A stretch of 64,000 nucleotides of DNA from Pasteurella sp030783905 (GTDB lineage Bacteria; Pseudomonadota; Gammaproteobacteria; Enterobacterales; Pasteurellaceae): contig CP182107.1 of the NCBI GenBank assembly GCA_051122655.1, positions 1,054,001 to 1,118,000 on the forward strand, read 5' to 3'. Numbering within the stretch: the first letter of the stretch is position 1; the number at the start of each line of letters is the position of its first letter. The position numbers and the translations under genes are program-made. Positions 8,414 to 17,641 of this stretch are shown piece after piece. The notes beneath the pieces are model-generated. The model was not told the DNA's origin. It searched no databases and was given only the letters and a program-made list of their open reading frames with translations.

Positions 8414-9460
8414 ATGAAAAAATTAACTGGCATTTTAACTGCTAGCGTGATGATGCTGGGCGTAAGCAACTATGCAAGCGCAGCTAACAATGAAGTTTAC
8501 CTTTATACTTGGACTGAATATGTGCCTGAAGGTCTATTAGATGAATTCACCAAACAAACAGGCATTAAAGTCATTGTTTCGAGTCTTGAATCAAACGAAA
8601 CCATGTATGCCAAGTTAAAAACCTTAGGCAAAGAAGGGGGCTATGATGTGATTGCGCCAACGAGCTATTTTGTCTCTAAAATGGCACGCGAAGGCATGTT
8701 AAAAGAGCTAGATCATAGTAAATTGCCAGTCATCAAAGAGCTTGATCCGAATATGCTTGATCGCCCTTACGATAAAGGCAATAAATATTCATTACCACAA
8801 CTGTTTGGTGCGACAGGCATTGCCTATAATACCGCAAATCAAGATCCAAGCCATTTCCAATCTTGGGGAGATTTATGGAATGCAGAATTCAAGGGCAAAG
8901 TCCAAATGCTTGATGACCCTCGTGAACTGTTCAATATCGCATTATTAAAAATGGGCAAAGATCCCAATACACAAGATCCTAGCGTGTTAAAAGAAGCCTA
9001 TGAAGAGTTACTAAAACTCCGACCAAATATTCTTTCGTTTAATTCAGATAATCCTGCAAGTACCTTTATTTCAGGTGAAACTGATATTGGTTTACTGTGG
9101 AACGGTTCGATTCGTATTGCGAAAAATGAAGGCGCAACGGTTGATATGATCTATCCAAAAGAAGGCACGATGCTCTGGATTGATAACCTCGCGATTCCGT
9201 CCAATGCGAAAAATACCGAAAATGCTTATAAGTTGATTAACTACTTATTGAGTGCCGATGTATCCGAAAAACTGACCTTAAGTATCGGCTATCCAACCTC
9301 AAATCAAGAAGCATTAAAACGTCTTCCTAAAGCATTAACTGATGATCATGCCACTTTCTTAACACAAGAAGTGATTGATCGTAGTCAATGGCAAATCGAT
9401 GTGGATAATGCTATTGATTTATACGAAGGCTATTATCAAAAGCTCAAAGCTGCAAAATAA
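8414..9460 (+). CDS. potD: Periplasmic spermidine/putrescine-binding protein PotD, copy 2
   Basis: 348 aa, the same length as the upstream paralogue and similar throughout (both have VYLYTWTEYVP, GIKVIVSSLESNETMYAKLK, SYFVSKMAREGMLKELDHSK-type blocks). Signal peptide MKKLTGILTASVMMLGVSNYASA. The ATG at 8414 follows GGGAG by 8 nt. The gene stands alone between two intrinsic terminators, with a 190-bp leader region. H. influenzae also encodes two PotD proteins, so duplication is known in the family. Here the two copies are adjacent and may differ in spermidine/putrescine preference, which the sequence does not show. Confidence 0.93.
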   Translation: MKKLTGILTASVMMLGVSNYASAANNEVYLYTWTEYVPEGLLDEFTKQTGIKVIVSSLESNETMYAKLKTLGKEGGYDVIAPTSYFVSKMAREGMLKELDHSKLPVIKELDPNMLDRPYDKGNKYSLPQLFGATGIAYNTANQDPSHFQSWGDLWNAEFKGKVQMLDDPRELFNIALLKMGKDPNTQDPSVLKEAYEELLKLRPNILSFNSDNPASTFISGETDIGLLWNGSIRIAKNEGATVDMIYPKEGTMLWIDNLAIPSNAKNTENAYKLINYLLSADVSEKLTLSIGYPTSNQEALKRLPKALTDDHATFLTQEVIDRSQWQIDVDNAIDLYEGYYQKLKAAK

Positions 9461-9486
9461 TTAACTATCAATTTGATTTTTATCAT

Positions 9487-9516
9487 AAAAAGATCGCCTA
9501 AGTGGCGATCTTTTTT
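9487..9516 (+). terminator. Intrinsic terminator after the second potD
   Basis: AGATCGCC (9491-9498) pairs with GGCGATCT (9504-9511) around a 5-nt loop, flanked by AAAA and TTTTTT. Confidence 0.9.
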
Positions 9517-9564
9517 GTCTGTTGAATTAAGATTACGTCATGCATGGTAACAAGGAGAAGTATA

Positions 9565-10458
9565 ATGACACCCATTTCAGAGAAAATCCAAACAGCACTT
9601 TCGCTTATTGAGTCGCAACAATTAGCACAAGATGTCTGGCATATTTTGCAACAACAACATTTTAAAGGCGTTTTGCCTTATGTGGCCGTTGAGCATCTTT
9701 GTACTCAACACCAGCTTAGCCCACAGCAATTGGCACTAAAACTGTTACCTATTGCTACGGCTTATTCTCTTGCACCGATTTCCCAATTTCACGTTGGCGC
9801 CATTGCGATTGGAGGCAGTGGGACATGTTATTTCGGGGCGAATTTAGAATTCGTCGCCACCCATATTCAACAAACCGTTCATGCCGAGCAAAGTGCCATT
9901 TCCCATGCCTGGATGAATAAAGAAAGTGCGATTACCGATGTGGTGGTCAATTACACGCCATGTGGTCATTGTCGCCAGTTTATGAATGAATTGAGAACGG
10001 CACCCCATTTAAAAATTCATTTACCACACAGTCAAAATAACTTATTACACAGCTATTTGCCTGATGCATTTGGTCCAGCTAATTTAGATATCCAGCACTT
10101 TTTATTAGATACAGAAGATCATCAGCTCACCTATGAAACACAAGATCCAGTTATTTTGACCGCACTTAAATCGGCCAATAGCGCACACGCGCCTTATTCC
10201 AAATCCTACCACGGCATCGCTATTGAAATGAAAAACAAGCAGATTTATCACGGTAGCTATGCTGAAAATGCCGCATTCAACCCAAGCTTACCCGCTTTAC
10301 AAGTCGCACTGAATCATCTGTTACTCAGTGCTGATACCATACAACATATCCAACGCATTGCCATGGTGGAAAAAGCCACTCATTTAAGCTATCGCCAGAT
10401 GGCAGAAGAATTGCTGGCTCACCTAGTTGATATCCCACTTGATTATATTGCACTATAA
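9565..10458 (+). CDS. cdd: Cytidine deaminase
   Basis: Deaminates cytidine/deoxycytidine to uridine in pyrimidine salvage. It is 297 aa, the long homodimeric type known from E. coli (294 aa), with an active catalytic domain followed by a second, degenerate deaminase-like domain. Zinc motifs visible: VHAEQSAI (His and catalytic Glu, about residue 103-110) and TPCGHCRQ (two Cys). I chose ATG 9565, preceded at 6 nt by AAGGAGA; a start at 9544 would lie before that site. The gene has its own terminator, shared with convergent serS. Confidence 0.95.
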   Translation: MTPISEKIQTALSLIESQQLAQDVWHILQQQHFKGVLPYVAVEHLCTQHQLSPQQLALKLLPIATAYSLAPISQFHVGAIAIGGSGTCYFGANLEFVATHIQQTVHAEQSAISHAWMNKESAITDVVVNYTPCGHCRQFMNELRTAPHLKIHLPHSQNNLLHSYLPDAFGPANLDIQHFLLDTEDHQLTYETQDPVILTALKSANSAHAPYSKSYHGIAIEMKNKQIYHGSYAENAAFNPSLPALQVALNHLLLSADTIQHIQRIAMVEKATHLSYRQMAEELLAHLVDIPLDYIAL

Positions 10459-10480
10459 AAGCATAGCAAAAATCCCATAA

Positions 10481-10517
10481 AAAATGCGGTCACCCAGAAA
10501 AGTGACCGCAAATTTTT
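10481..10517. terminator. Bidirectional terminator between cdd and serS
   Basis: TGCGGTCAC (10485-10493) and GTGACCGCA (10502-10510) form a 9-bp stem with A-tracts on the left and T-tracts on the right, so it works for cdd (+) and serS (-). Confidence 0.85.
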
Positions 10518-10535
10518 ATGTTCAATTTAAGAAAA

Positions 10536-11822
10536 TTAACCGATTTGCGCTAATCCACCCATATAAGGACGTAATACGGTTGGCACCGTAATTGTGCCGT
10601 CTGCATTTTGGTAATTTTCTAAAATCGCAACTAATGTCCGTCCAACCGCCAAACCCGAGCCATTTAATGTATGTACTAAGCGGGTTTTCTTGTCTGTTTT
10701 CGAACGACAGCGCGCCTTCATTCGACGGGCTTGGAAATCCCACATATTGGAACATGAAGAGATTTCACGATAGGTATTTTGTGCAGGTAACCATACTTCT
10801 AAGTCATAGGTTTTACATGAGCCAAATCCCATATCCCCCGTGCATAATAAGACTTTACGATAAGGTAACTCGAGCAGCTGTAAGACTTTCTCTGCTTGAC
10901 CAGTCAATTCTTCTAACGCTTGCATAGAGGTCTCAGGTGCAACAATTTGAACTAATTCGACTTTATCAAATTGATGCATACGGATTAAGCCACGGGTATC
11001 ACGTCCATACGAGCCTGCTTCTGAGCGAAAACAAGGGGTATGTGCGGTCATTTTCAAGGGTAAATCCGCTTCATCAAGAATTTCATCACGGACTAAGTTA
11101 GTGACCGGAACTTCCGCTGTTGGAATTAATGCATAAGGTTGCTCACCTTCGAGTGCATTAGTATGAAATAAATCTTCACCAAATTTAGGTAATTGTCCTG
11201 TACCATATAAGGTGGCGTGATTGACTAAATAAGGGACATAGGTTTCAGTATAGCCGTGTTGCTCGGTATGTAAATCCAACATAAACTGCGATAATGCACG
11301 GTGTAATTTCGCGATCTGACCTTTCATCACCACAAAGCGTGAACCACTTAATTTCACTCCAGCCGCAAAATCCAATCCTTTTAACCCTTCCCCCAATGAC
11401 ACATGATCTTTCACTTCAAAATCAAAGGTTTTTGGGCTCCCCCAACGGAACACTTCAAGATTGTCTGTTTCATCTTTGCCAACCGGCACTTCATCAGCAG
11501 GTAAGTTCGGAATAGACAGTGCGATCTGGTCAAGTTCAGCTAAAACTTCATCCAAATGGGCCTTGGTTGTACTTAATTCGATCCCCATGTGTTCAACTTC
11601 ATCTAATAATGCGGAGATATCTTCGCCACGGGCTTTGGCTTGACCGATATTTTTTGAACGTGCATTACGTTCAGCCTGAAGTGATTCCGTTTTGACTTGT
11701 AAGCTTTTGCGTTGCTCTTCTAACTCACTTAATAAGGCAACATCTAGCACAAAATTACGTTTTACTTTTAATTTCTCAGCCACTTCTACAAGATTATTAC
11801 GCAATAGATTTGGATCGATCAT
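10536..11822 (-). CDS. serS: Seryl-tRNA synthetase
   Basis: Class II aminoacyl-tRNA synthetase charging tRNA-Ser, 428 aa, normal length. The N-terminal 110 residues form the long antiparallel coiled-coil arm (ELEEQRKSLQVKTESLQAER region) that contacts the tRNA variable arm. Class II motifs follow: motif 2 around TPCFRSEAGSYGRDTRGLIR and motif 3 around GSGLAVGRTLVAILEN. The start MIDPNLLRNN is the usual family N-terminus. It is the last gene of the lrp-ftsK-lolA-rarA-serS block, but a terminator (12008-12035) separates it from rarA, so it probably has its own promoter in the 279 bp upstream. Confidence 0.97.
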   Translation of the reverse strand: MIDPNLLRNNLVEVAEKLKVKRNFVLDVALLSELEEQRKSLQVKTESLQAERNARSKNIGQAKARGEDISALLDEVEHMGIELSTTKAHLDEVLAELDQIALSIPNLPADEVPVGKDETDNLEVFRWGSPKTFDFEVKDHVSLGEGLKGLDFAAGVKLSGSRFVVMKGQIAKLHRALSQFMLDLHTEQHGYTETYVPYLVNHATLYGTGQLPKFGEDLFHTNALEGEQPYALIPTAEVPVTNLVRDEILDEADLPLKMTAHTPCFRSEAGSYGRDTRGLIRMHQFDKVELVQIVAPETSMQALEELTGQAEKVLQLLELPYRKVLLCTGDMGFGSCKTYDLEVWLPAQNTYREISSCSNMWDFQARRMKARCRSKTDKKTRLVHTLNGSGLAVGRTLVAILENYQNADGTITVPTVLRPYMGGLAQIG

Positions 11823-12007
11823 TTTTTACCTACTTTTCTTAAAATTTAAACGGAATTAACCGCACTTTTGCATAAAAATAATTCATCTATTTTAGATCGA
11901 ATTAGCACAATAAACCAGTTCAAAATCGGGGATTATCTGATTAATCATCAAGGAAAAAGTAAGATTTTCTCAATGTATAGCCTTGTTTTCTCCCCTCTTC
12001 TCCACCT

Positions 12008-12035
12008 AAACAAAACGCACCTGAGTACAGGTGCG
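12008..12035 (-). terminator. Intrinsic terminator after rarA
   Basis: CGCACCTG (12016-12023) and CAGGTGCG (12028-12035) form a perfect 8-bp stem with a 4-nt loop. On the minus strand the downstream sequence reads TTTTGTTT. Confidence 0.8.
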
Positions 12036-12101
12036 GTACGTTTTCATGCTTCAACAAACTTCCAGAGCACGTTATCTTATCCCTTCTGTATTTTAGGATG
12101 C

Positions 12102-13439
12102 TCAATAACGCTTTTTCTCACTTTTCTGATCTTGTTGTCTCAGCCAATCAAGTTTTTCTTTGATTTTAATTTCCATACCACGTTGGGTAGGGAAGTAGTA
12201 CTGCGTATTTTTCAGTGCTTCGGGGAAATAATTTTCTCCAGCAGCATAGGCATGCTCTTCATCATGAGCATAACGATATTCTGCCCCATATCCCAAGGTT
12301 TTCATTAATTCCGTCGGTGCATTGCGTAAATGTGCAGGGACATCATAATCAGGCGTCTCTTTTACATGTTGCTTCGCTTGCTTAAATGCTTGATACACCG
12401 CATTACTCTTCGGTGCAACCGCTAAATACACTATAGCTTGTGCAATGGCACGTTCGCCTTCTGCCGCGCCCACTCGTGTAAAGCAATCCCAAGCCGCAAG
12501 CGCGACTTGCATTGCCCGCGGATCCGCATTGCCCACATCTTCGGAGGCAATGGCCAGTAAACGTCGTGCCACATAAAGCGGATCGCCCCCCGCAGATAAA
12601 ATCCGCGCATACCAATAGAGTGCGGCATCTGGCGCAGACCCACGTACAGACTTATGTAAGGCCGAAATCGCGTCATAAAAGCGATCACCTTGTTTATCGA
12701 AACGCGCTTGCCGTTCGCCTAACACCGCTTTTAATAAGGCGAGGTTTAAAAGCTTTCCTTTTTCCGTTTCAGTCGCCATCTCCGCCATGAGTTCAAGGCT
12801 ATTTAAGGCTAAACGGGCATCCCCATTGACGTATTCTGCCAACACGGTTAACACATTTTCGGCTAAAACAAACCGCGCTTTCCCCAGTCCGCGAACCTCA
12901 TCCGCTAACGCTTGTTGCAACACCTCGGTGATTTCTTCTACACTCAACGGTTTTAAGATATACACTCTAGCACGTGATAATAAAGCATTATTGAGCTCAA
13001 AAGAGGGGTTTTCGGTTGTCGCCCCAATAAAAATAATGGTGCCATCTTCAATATGGGGCAAGAACGCATCTTGTTGGCTTTTATTAAAACGATGGACTTC
13101 ATCCACAAACAAGATCGTACGCCGATCAACCAAGCGATTTTCCTTGGCACACTCAATCGCCTCACGAATTTCTTTAATGCCACTGGTGACTGCCGAAATC
13201 CGTTCCACGTCAGCCTGAATGCGTTGTGCAATAATTTCCGCTAAGGTGGTTTTTCCTGTTCCTGGTGGTCCCCACAAAATCATGGAATGCACATGACTAG
13301 CCTCAATCGCTCTGCGTAAAGGTTTTCCTTCACCAATTAAATGCGACTGTCCACAATATTGTTCCAATGTAGTCGGTCGCATTCTTGCGGCTAACGGTTG
13401 AAAAGCCTGTTGGGAAAAATCAAAGCTTAAATTTGACAT
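12102..13439 (-). CDS. rarA: Replication-associated recombination protein A (MgsA/RarA AAA+ ATPase)
   Basis: AAA+ ATPase acting at stalled replication forks, 445 aa. Walker A is LWGPPGTGKTTLAEI (about residues 54-68), Walker B is ILFVDEVHRFNKSQQD, sensor 1 is IFIGATTENPSFE; the C-terminal half carries the tetramerisation domain typical of RarA/WRNIP1. It starts MSNLSFDFSQQAFQPLAARMRP, the usual N-terminus. It lies 11 nt downstream of lolA, the same order as in E. coli. Confidence 0.95.
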   Translation of the reverse strand: MSNLSFDFSQQAFQPLAARMRPTTLEQYCGQSHLIGEGKPLRRAIEASHVHSMILWGPPGTGKTTLAEIIAQRIQADVERISAVTSGIKEIREAIECAKENRLVDRRTILFVDEVHRFNKSQQDAFLPHIEDGTIIFIGATTENPSFELNNALLSRARVYILKPLSVEEITEVLQQALADEVRGLGKARFVLAENVLTVLAEYVNGDARLALNSLELMAEMATETEKGKLLNLALLKAVLGERQARFDKQGDRFYDAISALHKSVRGSAPDAALYWYARILSAGGDPLYVARRLLAIASEDVGNADPRAMQVALAAWDCFTRVGAAEGERAIAQAIVYLAVAPKSNAVYQAFKQAKQHVKETPDYDVPAHLRNAPTELMKTLGYGAEYRYAHDEEHAYAAGENYFPEALKNTQYYFPTQRGMEIKIKEKLDWLRQQDQKSEKKRY

Positions 13440-13450
13440 CGATTATCCGA

Positions 13451-14068
13451 CTATTTTTTGCGTTGATCATCGAGCTCCACGCCTTTAGGCAAGGTAAACT
13501 TGAATAAACTGTCTGCTAGCGGTTGATTCGTAATATGACGCAAAATGTACAAATTCGTTTGCCCATCTTTCTCAATGGTACTGAAATTACGCAATACCCC
13601 TTCGCTATCAATACGAATATCAAACTGCTTAATATTACTCTGCTTGGCTTTTGGTTTGAGGGTGAAGGTATCCGCTTTCTGTTCTACGCTGTATTGTGCC
13701 CAATGACTGGTATCATCACTGGTTAACAAGACAAAAGGCGTATTATTTACCGCCTCTTTGACCCAATTTGCCGTCACTTGTGCCACAAAAGGATCATAAA
13801 ACCACAGTGTTTTGCCATCGGAAATAATTTGGCTTTCTTGCGGTGAAATATTATCCATTCGGAATAAATTTGGGCGCTTGATTTTTAATGTTCCACTCCC
13901 CTGTTGCACATTTTTGCCGTCTGCTGAACTCACTGTTTGTGCATAATCCGCACTTAACACATTCACTTTACTCAAGCGTTGTTGTAATTCGCTTGTTGCA
14001 TCAGCCCACACCGCGCTACTTAAACAAAGCGTCAAAAGTGCGGTCGTTTTTAATAAAATTTTATTCAT
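13451..14068 (-). CDS. lolA: Outer-membrane lipoprotein carrier protein LolA
   Basis: Periplasmic chaperone that carries lipoproteins from LolCDE to LolB; 205 aa. Sec signal peptide MNKILLKTTALLTLCLSSAVWA, then the mature chain DATSELQQRLSKVNVLSADY. I set the start at 14068, where AGGAAA lies upstream and the signal peptide begins; the frame is open to 14245 but that extension runs into ftsK and has no family similarity. It is spaced 10 nt from ftsK and 11 nt from rarA. LolB, its acceptor, is encoded at 24.2 kb. Confidence 0.93.
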   Translation of the reverse strand: MNKILLKTTALLTLCLSSAVWADATSELQQRLSKVNVLSADYAQTVSSADGKNVQQGSGTLKIKRPNLFRMDNISPQESQIISDGKTLWFYDPFVAQVTANWVKEAVNNTPFVLLTSDDTSHWAQYSVEQKADTFTLKPKAKQSNIKQFDIRIDSEGVLRNFSTIEKDGQTNLYILRHITNQPLADSLFKFTLPKGVELDDQRKK

Positions 14069-14078
14069 CTCTACTTTC

Positions 14079-16874
14079 CTAAAACTCCGAAGAACGTCTG
14101 GCGAGCACTTCACGTTTGCCATTTTGCATGGCAGACACAATGCCTTGTTCTTCCAGTTGATCCATAATTCGAGCCGCCCGGTTAAAGCCCACTCTAAATT
14201 TACGTTGAATATAGGAGGTCGAGGTTGTCCCTGTACTAGTAACAAACTCGACTACTTGATCAAATAAATCGTCTAGCTCGTCCGCTTCAGAATGCGCAAC
14301 ATTACCCTCTGTTTCCTCATCTTCACTACTGTCTAAAATCCCTTCAATATAATTTGGCTTACCACGTGCTTTCCAGTCATCCACTACGCGTGCCACTTCA
14401 TCATCGCTCATAAAGGCACCATGTACACGTACTAAATCCGATGATCCCGCCCCAGAATATAACATATCGCCTCGTCCTAAGAGGGCTTCTGCCCCCACCT
14501 GATCAAGAATCGTACGAGAATCGATTTTACTGGCAACCGTAAAGGCAATCCGGCTTGGAATATTGGCTTTAATCAAGCCCGTGATCACATCGACAGATGG
14601 ACGTTGCGTCGCCAAAATCAAGTGGATACCAATAGCACGTGCTTTTTGTGCTAAACGCGCAATCAGCTCCTCGACTTGTTTACCTGCCACCATCATTAAG
14701 TCCGCAAATTCATCGACAATAACCACAATATAACTGAGTTTTTCCAATGGTGGCGGTAAGGTATCCATTGTATCTCCCGGTCGCCAAATTGGATTCGGAA
14801 TCGGCATATTCATCGCCTCATATTCCTCAATTTTTTCATTGTAGCCTTCAATATTGCGCACTCTTAATGCCGACAATAACTGATAACGGCGTTCCATTTC
14901 ATCCACACACCAACGCAACGCATTCGCGGCTTTTTTCATGTCTGTCACCACCTCAGTCAATAAGTGCGGAATACCGTCATAAATCGAGAGTTCCACCACT
15001 TTAGGATCAATCATGATAAATTTAACTTCCTCTGGTTTCACCCGGAACAGTAAACTTAAAATCATGGTGTTGACCCCAACGGATTTTCCCGAGCCAGTCG
15101 AGCCTGCTACCAGTAAGTGTGGCATTTTAGCTAAATCCACCACCACCGGTTTGCCACTGATATCCTTACCTAAGGCCATAGAAAGCAAAGACTTAGATTG
15201 ACGGAACACATCGCTATCCAGTACCTCACGCAGTGTCACCATTTGTCGATTCACATTAGGGGTTTCAATCCCAATATAAGGTTTGCCGGGAATCACTTCT
15301 GCCACGCGAATTGAGCGAAACATTAAGGCTCGCGCTAAATCCGTATCAATACTGCTCACTTTCGATGCTTTGACACCGGGTTGTAATTCAAGTTCATAGC
15401 GTGTGACAACCGGTCCGACTAACACATCTTTTACTGTTGCTTTCACCCCAAAGTTACGCAATTGATGTTCAATGCGTTGTGAGGTTTCAATAATCTCATC
15501 CTGCGTAATACGATGTGCTTGACTTGGGCGATGCTCTAATAAATCCAAACTCGGCATAGGCGTAGTTGGTTTGGCGATGGTTGTTACCTTTTGCTGTAAC
15601 GCGGGATGAATTAATGATTCGCCATAAGGTTTATAATGCGGTGTGTTGGTTGCCGTGACTTCAGCAGTGCTATGTTGTATCACCTCAGGTTCAGCCAAGA
15701 TGGTCTGTAAGGTCTCTTCTGCATTAAGTGCTTTCGCCCGCAACGCCATTTCCTCTCGGCGCTGTTGCTCTTGCGCAGCAAATTGACGAGCCAACTCACT
15801 CTCTTCTTCTTTTGCTGCTATTTCAGCATGATCCGATAATGCACTGTCTAATGGTGATAACGATACTTTTGGCATCGTAATCGATGATTGAAAAAGATCA
15901 TCTTCTAGCGTCGTGAATTGAGCCTTCTCTTGATCGGTAGTTTCTGGTGGTTGCGCTACAGCTTCGTCAACAAAAGCCACGCTCACGCTCGGCAAAGTGA
16001 GTTCCGATTCAACCGCATACCCACCAATTCCCGCTTGATTCACATCATCTACAGGTCGAATTGGCATCATGCTCTCTTTCACCTCCCCCGTCGCTTCAAT
16101 CCCTTTAATCTGGATCAGATGATCAGCCTTGACAAAAGGTTTACTTTCTTTGCTTTCTTCACTTTCAAGTGATGGCTCATCTTGCTCAGAAACGTGTTCA
16201 TTACTTGTTTGGATGGTTGTGTCTTCTTGTAAGACGAATGCTTGTTGTACAGGCGAAGCCAACATTGTTGCCTCTGTCGTCTCTTCCATTTGCGTTGGGT
16301 CAGTGGTTTTCATCGTTAACCAATCATAAACCTGAATACACAAACGAATTAATGAGGTACCAGAACAAAGTAGAAAGCCCATCAACGCTAAAAATGCGCC
16401 AGAAAGCATTAACCCGACAAAATCTAATAATGGGAAAAACGCAGTGACTAGACTGCCACCTAACACACCACCAGATAAATAATAAGGCGTGTTAGATAAC
16501 AGCAAAGTAAAGAGAACACAAGTGCCACAGAAAAAAAGGCACAAGCCGAATAACCCTAGACCTAAGCGAAAAAAACTGAATGGCAATTTGCCATTACGTC
16601 GCCAGAAATAAAAGGAAACACCAAAAACAAGAAAGGGGATAATGTGTCCAACATGCCCAAATAACACAAAAAACAAATCAATAAACCAAGCCCCTAAACG
16701 CCCGGTTTTATTGATTGTAGTGGAAATATAACTTGAGGAGGCCCACGAATTATCTAACGGTGAATAACTCGACCACGCGGCAATCAAATACACACCAAAC
16801 AGCATACCAAGAAGAAAGCAACATGCTAATAAATACTGCTTTGGCGTCATTTTTACAGAAATTCGTTTAATCAT
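14079..16874 (-). CDS. ftsK: DNA translocase FtsK
   Basis: Septal DNA pump that clears chromosome dimers and activates XerCD at dif. It is 931 aa, close to the short Haemophilus form and much shorter than E. coli (1329 aa) because the linker is reduced. Four hydrophobic segments lie in about residues 12-180; an acidic, Glu/Gln-rich linker follows (about 190-440); then the motor with Walker A VAGSTGSGKSVGVN and the IILATQRPSVDVITG-type region. The winged-helix gamma domain that reads KOPS is the C-terminal 65 residues. It sits 4 nt after lrp. Confidence 0.96.
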   Translation of the reverse strand: MIKRISVKMTPKQYLLACCFLLGMLFGVYLIAAWSSYSPLDNSWASSSYISTTINKTGRLGAWFIDLFFVLFGHVGHIIPFLVFGVSFYFWRRNGKLPFSFFRLGLGLFGLCLFFCGTCVLFTLLLSNTPYYLSGGVLGGSLVTAFFPLLDFVGLMLSGAFLALMGFLLCSGTSLIRLCIQVYDWLTMKTTDPTQMEETTEATMLASPVQQAFVLQEDTTIQTSNEHVSEQDEPSLESEESKESKPFVKADHLIQIKGIEATGEVKESMMPIRPVDDVNQAGIGGYAVESELTLPSVSVAFVDEAVAQPPETTDQEKAQFTTLEDDLFQSSITMPKVSLSPLDSALSDHAEIAAKEEESELARQFAAQEQQRREEMALRAKALNAEETLQTILAEPEVIQHSTAEVTATNTPHYKPYGESLIHPALQQKVTTIAKPTTPMPSLDLLEHRPSQAHRITQDEIIETSQRIEHQLRNFGVKATVKDVLVGPVVTRYELELQPGVKASKVSSIDTDLARALMFRSIRVAEVIPGKPYIGIETPNVNRQMVTLREVLDSDVFRQSKSLLSMALGKDISGKPVVVDLAKMPHLLVAGSTGSGKSVGVNTMILSLLFRVKPEEVKFIMIDPKVVELSIYDGIPHLLTEVVTDMKKAANALRWCVDEMERRYQLLSALRVRNIEGYNEKIEEYEAMNMPIPNPIWRPGDTMDTLPPPLEKLSYIVVIVDEFADLMMVAGKQVEELIARLAQKARAIGIHLILATQRPSVDVITGLIKANIPSRIAFTVASKIDSRTILDQVGAEALLGRGDMLYSGAGSSDLVRVHGAFMSDDEVARVVDDWKARGKPNYIEGILDSSEDEETEGNVAHSEADELDDLFDQVVEFVTSTGTTSTSYIQRKFRVGFNRAARIMDQLEEQGIVSAMQNGKREVLARRSSEF

Positions 16875-16878
16875 TATA

Positions 16879-17358
16879 TTACTTCAGTTGGAGAAAATGA
16901 GTTTGTTTGACTTCTTCCATCACCACATAAGTGCGGGTGTCATTTACCCCCGGTAAACGGAGCAATGTTGTGCCAAGTAATTTACGATAGGCGGCCATAT
17001 CCGCCACACGCGTTTTCAATAAATAGTCAAAATCACCAGAAACAAGATGGCACTCTTGAATTTCATCTAATTGTTGTACGGCCTCATTAAATTCCTCAAA
17101 GACATCTGGTTTACCACGAATTAAGGTAATTTCAACAATCACCAGTAAAGGTGAATCCAATAATTCAGGATTCAGTAACGCACGATATCCCATAATTACC
17201 CCTTGTTTTTCAAGACGTTTCACTCGCTCTAAACAAGGTGTAGGTGATAAACCTACTTTTTTAGATAAATCAATATTGGAAATTTTGCCGTTGCGCTGTA
17301 ATTCATTGAGAATTTTGATATCAATATTATCAAGTGCTTTTATTAGTTTCTTTTCCAT
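16879..17358 (-). CDS. lrp: Leucine-responsive regulatory protein Lrp
   Basis: Global Lrp/AsnC transcription regulator, 159 aa. N-terminal helix-turn-helix (LNELQRNGKISNIDLSKKVG) and the C-terminal RAM ligand domain with the diagnostic blocks EIQECHLVSGDFDYLLKTR and LPGVNDTRTYVVMEEVKQ, nearly identical to E. coli Lrp. I start at ATG 17358, preceded by AGAGGA; the frame extends to 17421 but adds residues absent from Lrp proteins. It is the first gene of the lrp-ftsK-lolA-rarA unit, so Lrp expression may be linked to division genes. Confidence 0.95.
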   Translation of the reverse strand: MEKKLIKALDNIDIKILNELQRNGKISNIDLSKKVGLSPTPCLERVKRLEKQGVIMGYRALLNPELLDSPLLVIVEITLIRGKPDVFEEFNEAVQQLDEIQECHLVSGDFDYLLKTRVADMAAYRKLLGTTLLRLPGVNDTRTYVVMEEVKQTHFLQLK

Positions 17359-17641
17359 AAGTCCTCTGCGGTTAAAAGGCAATATGCCAGTCAGATTAAC
17401 TAATTTTACACTATTTTTCAAAATTTAATTTTTTTTCATTGCCTAAAAGTATACTGACCTGTTGTTTGTTTCCTGTTCTTTATCATTGAAAGCAGGATAA
17501 ATGCCGTTTATGGCCCATTGCTGTATAGAAAAGGCATCAACGAAACCTGAGAGAAAGAGGAAGCTATTTCATTCAGCCTGACGCCCCTTTATTTGACAAG
17601 ATGAAAAAAACGACTAGACGGCTTAGCAATACTCAACAATA

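Noticed and set aside
11868..12308. 146-codon plus-strand frame between serS and rarA
   Set aside because: It overlaps the rarA 3' end and its terminator on the other strand, has no ribosome site, and shows no protein family character.
12787..13218. 143-codon plus-strand frame inside rarA
   Set aside because: Antisense shadow of a well-supported gene.
14069..14245. Longer start for LolA
   Set aside because: Would overlap ftsK by about 170 bp and bury the clear signal peptide.
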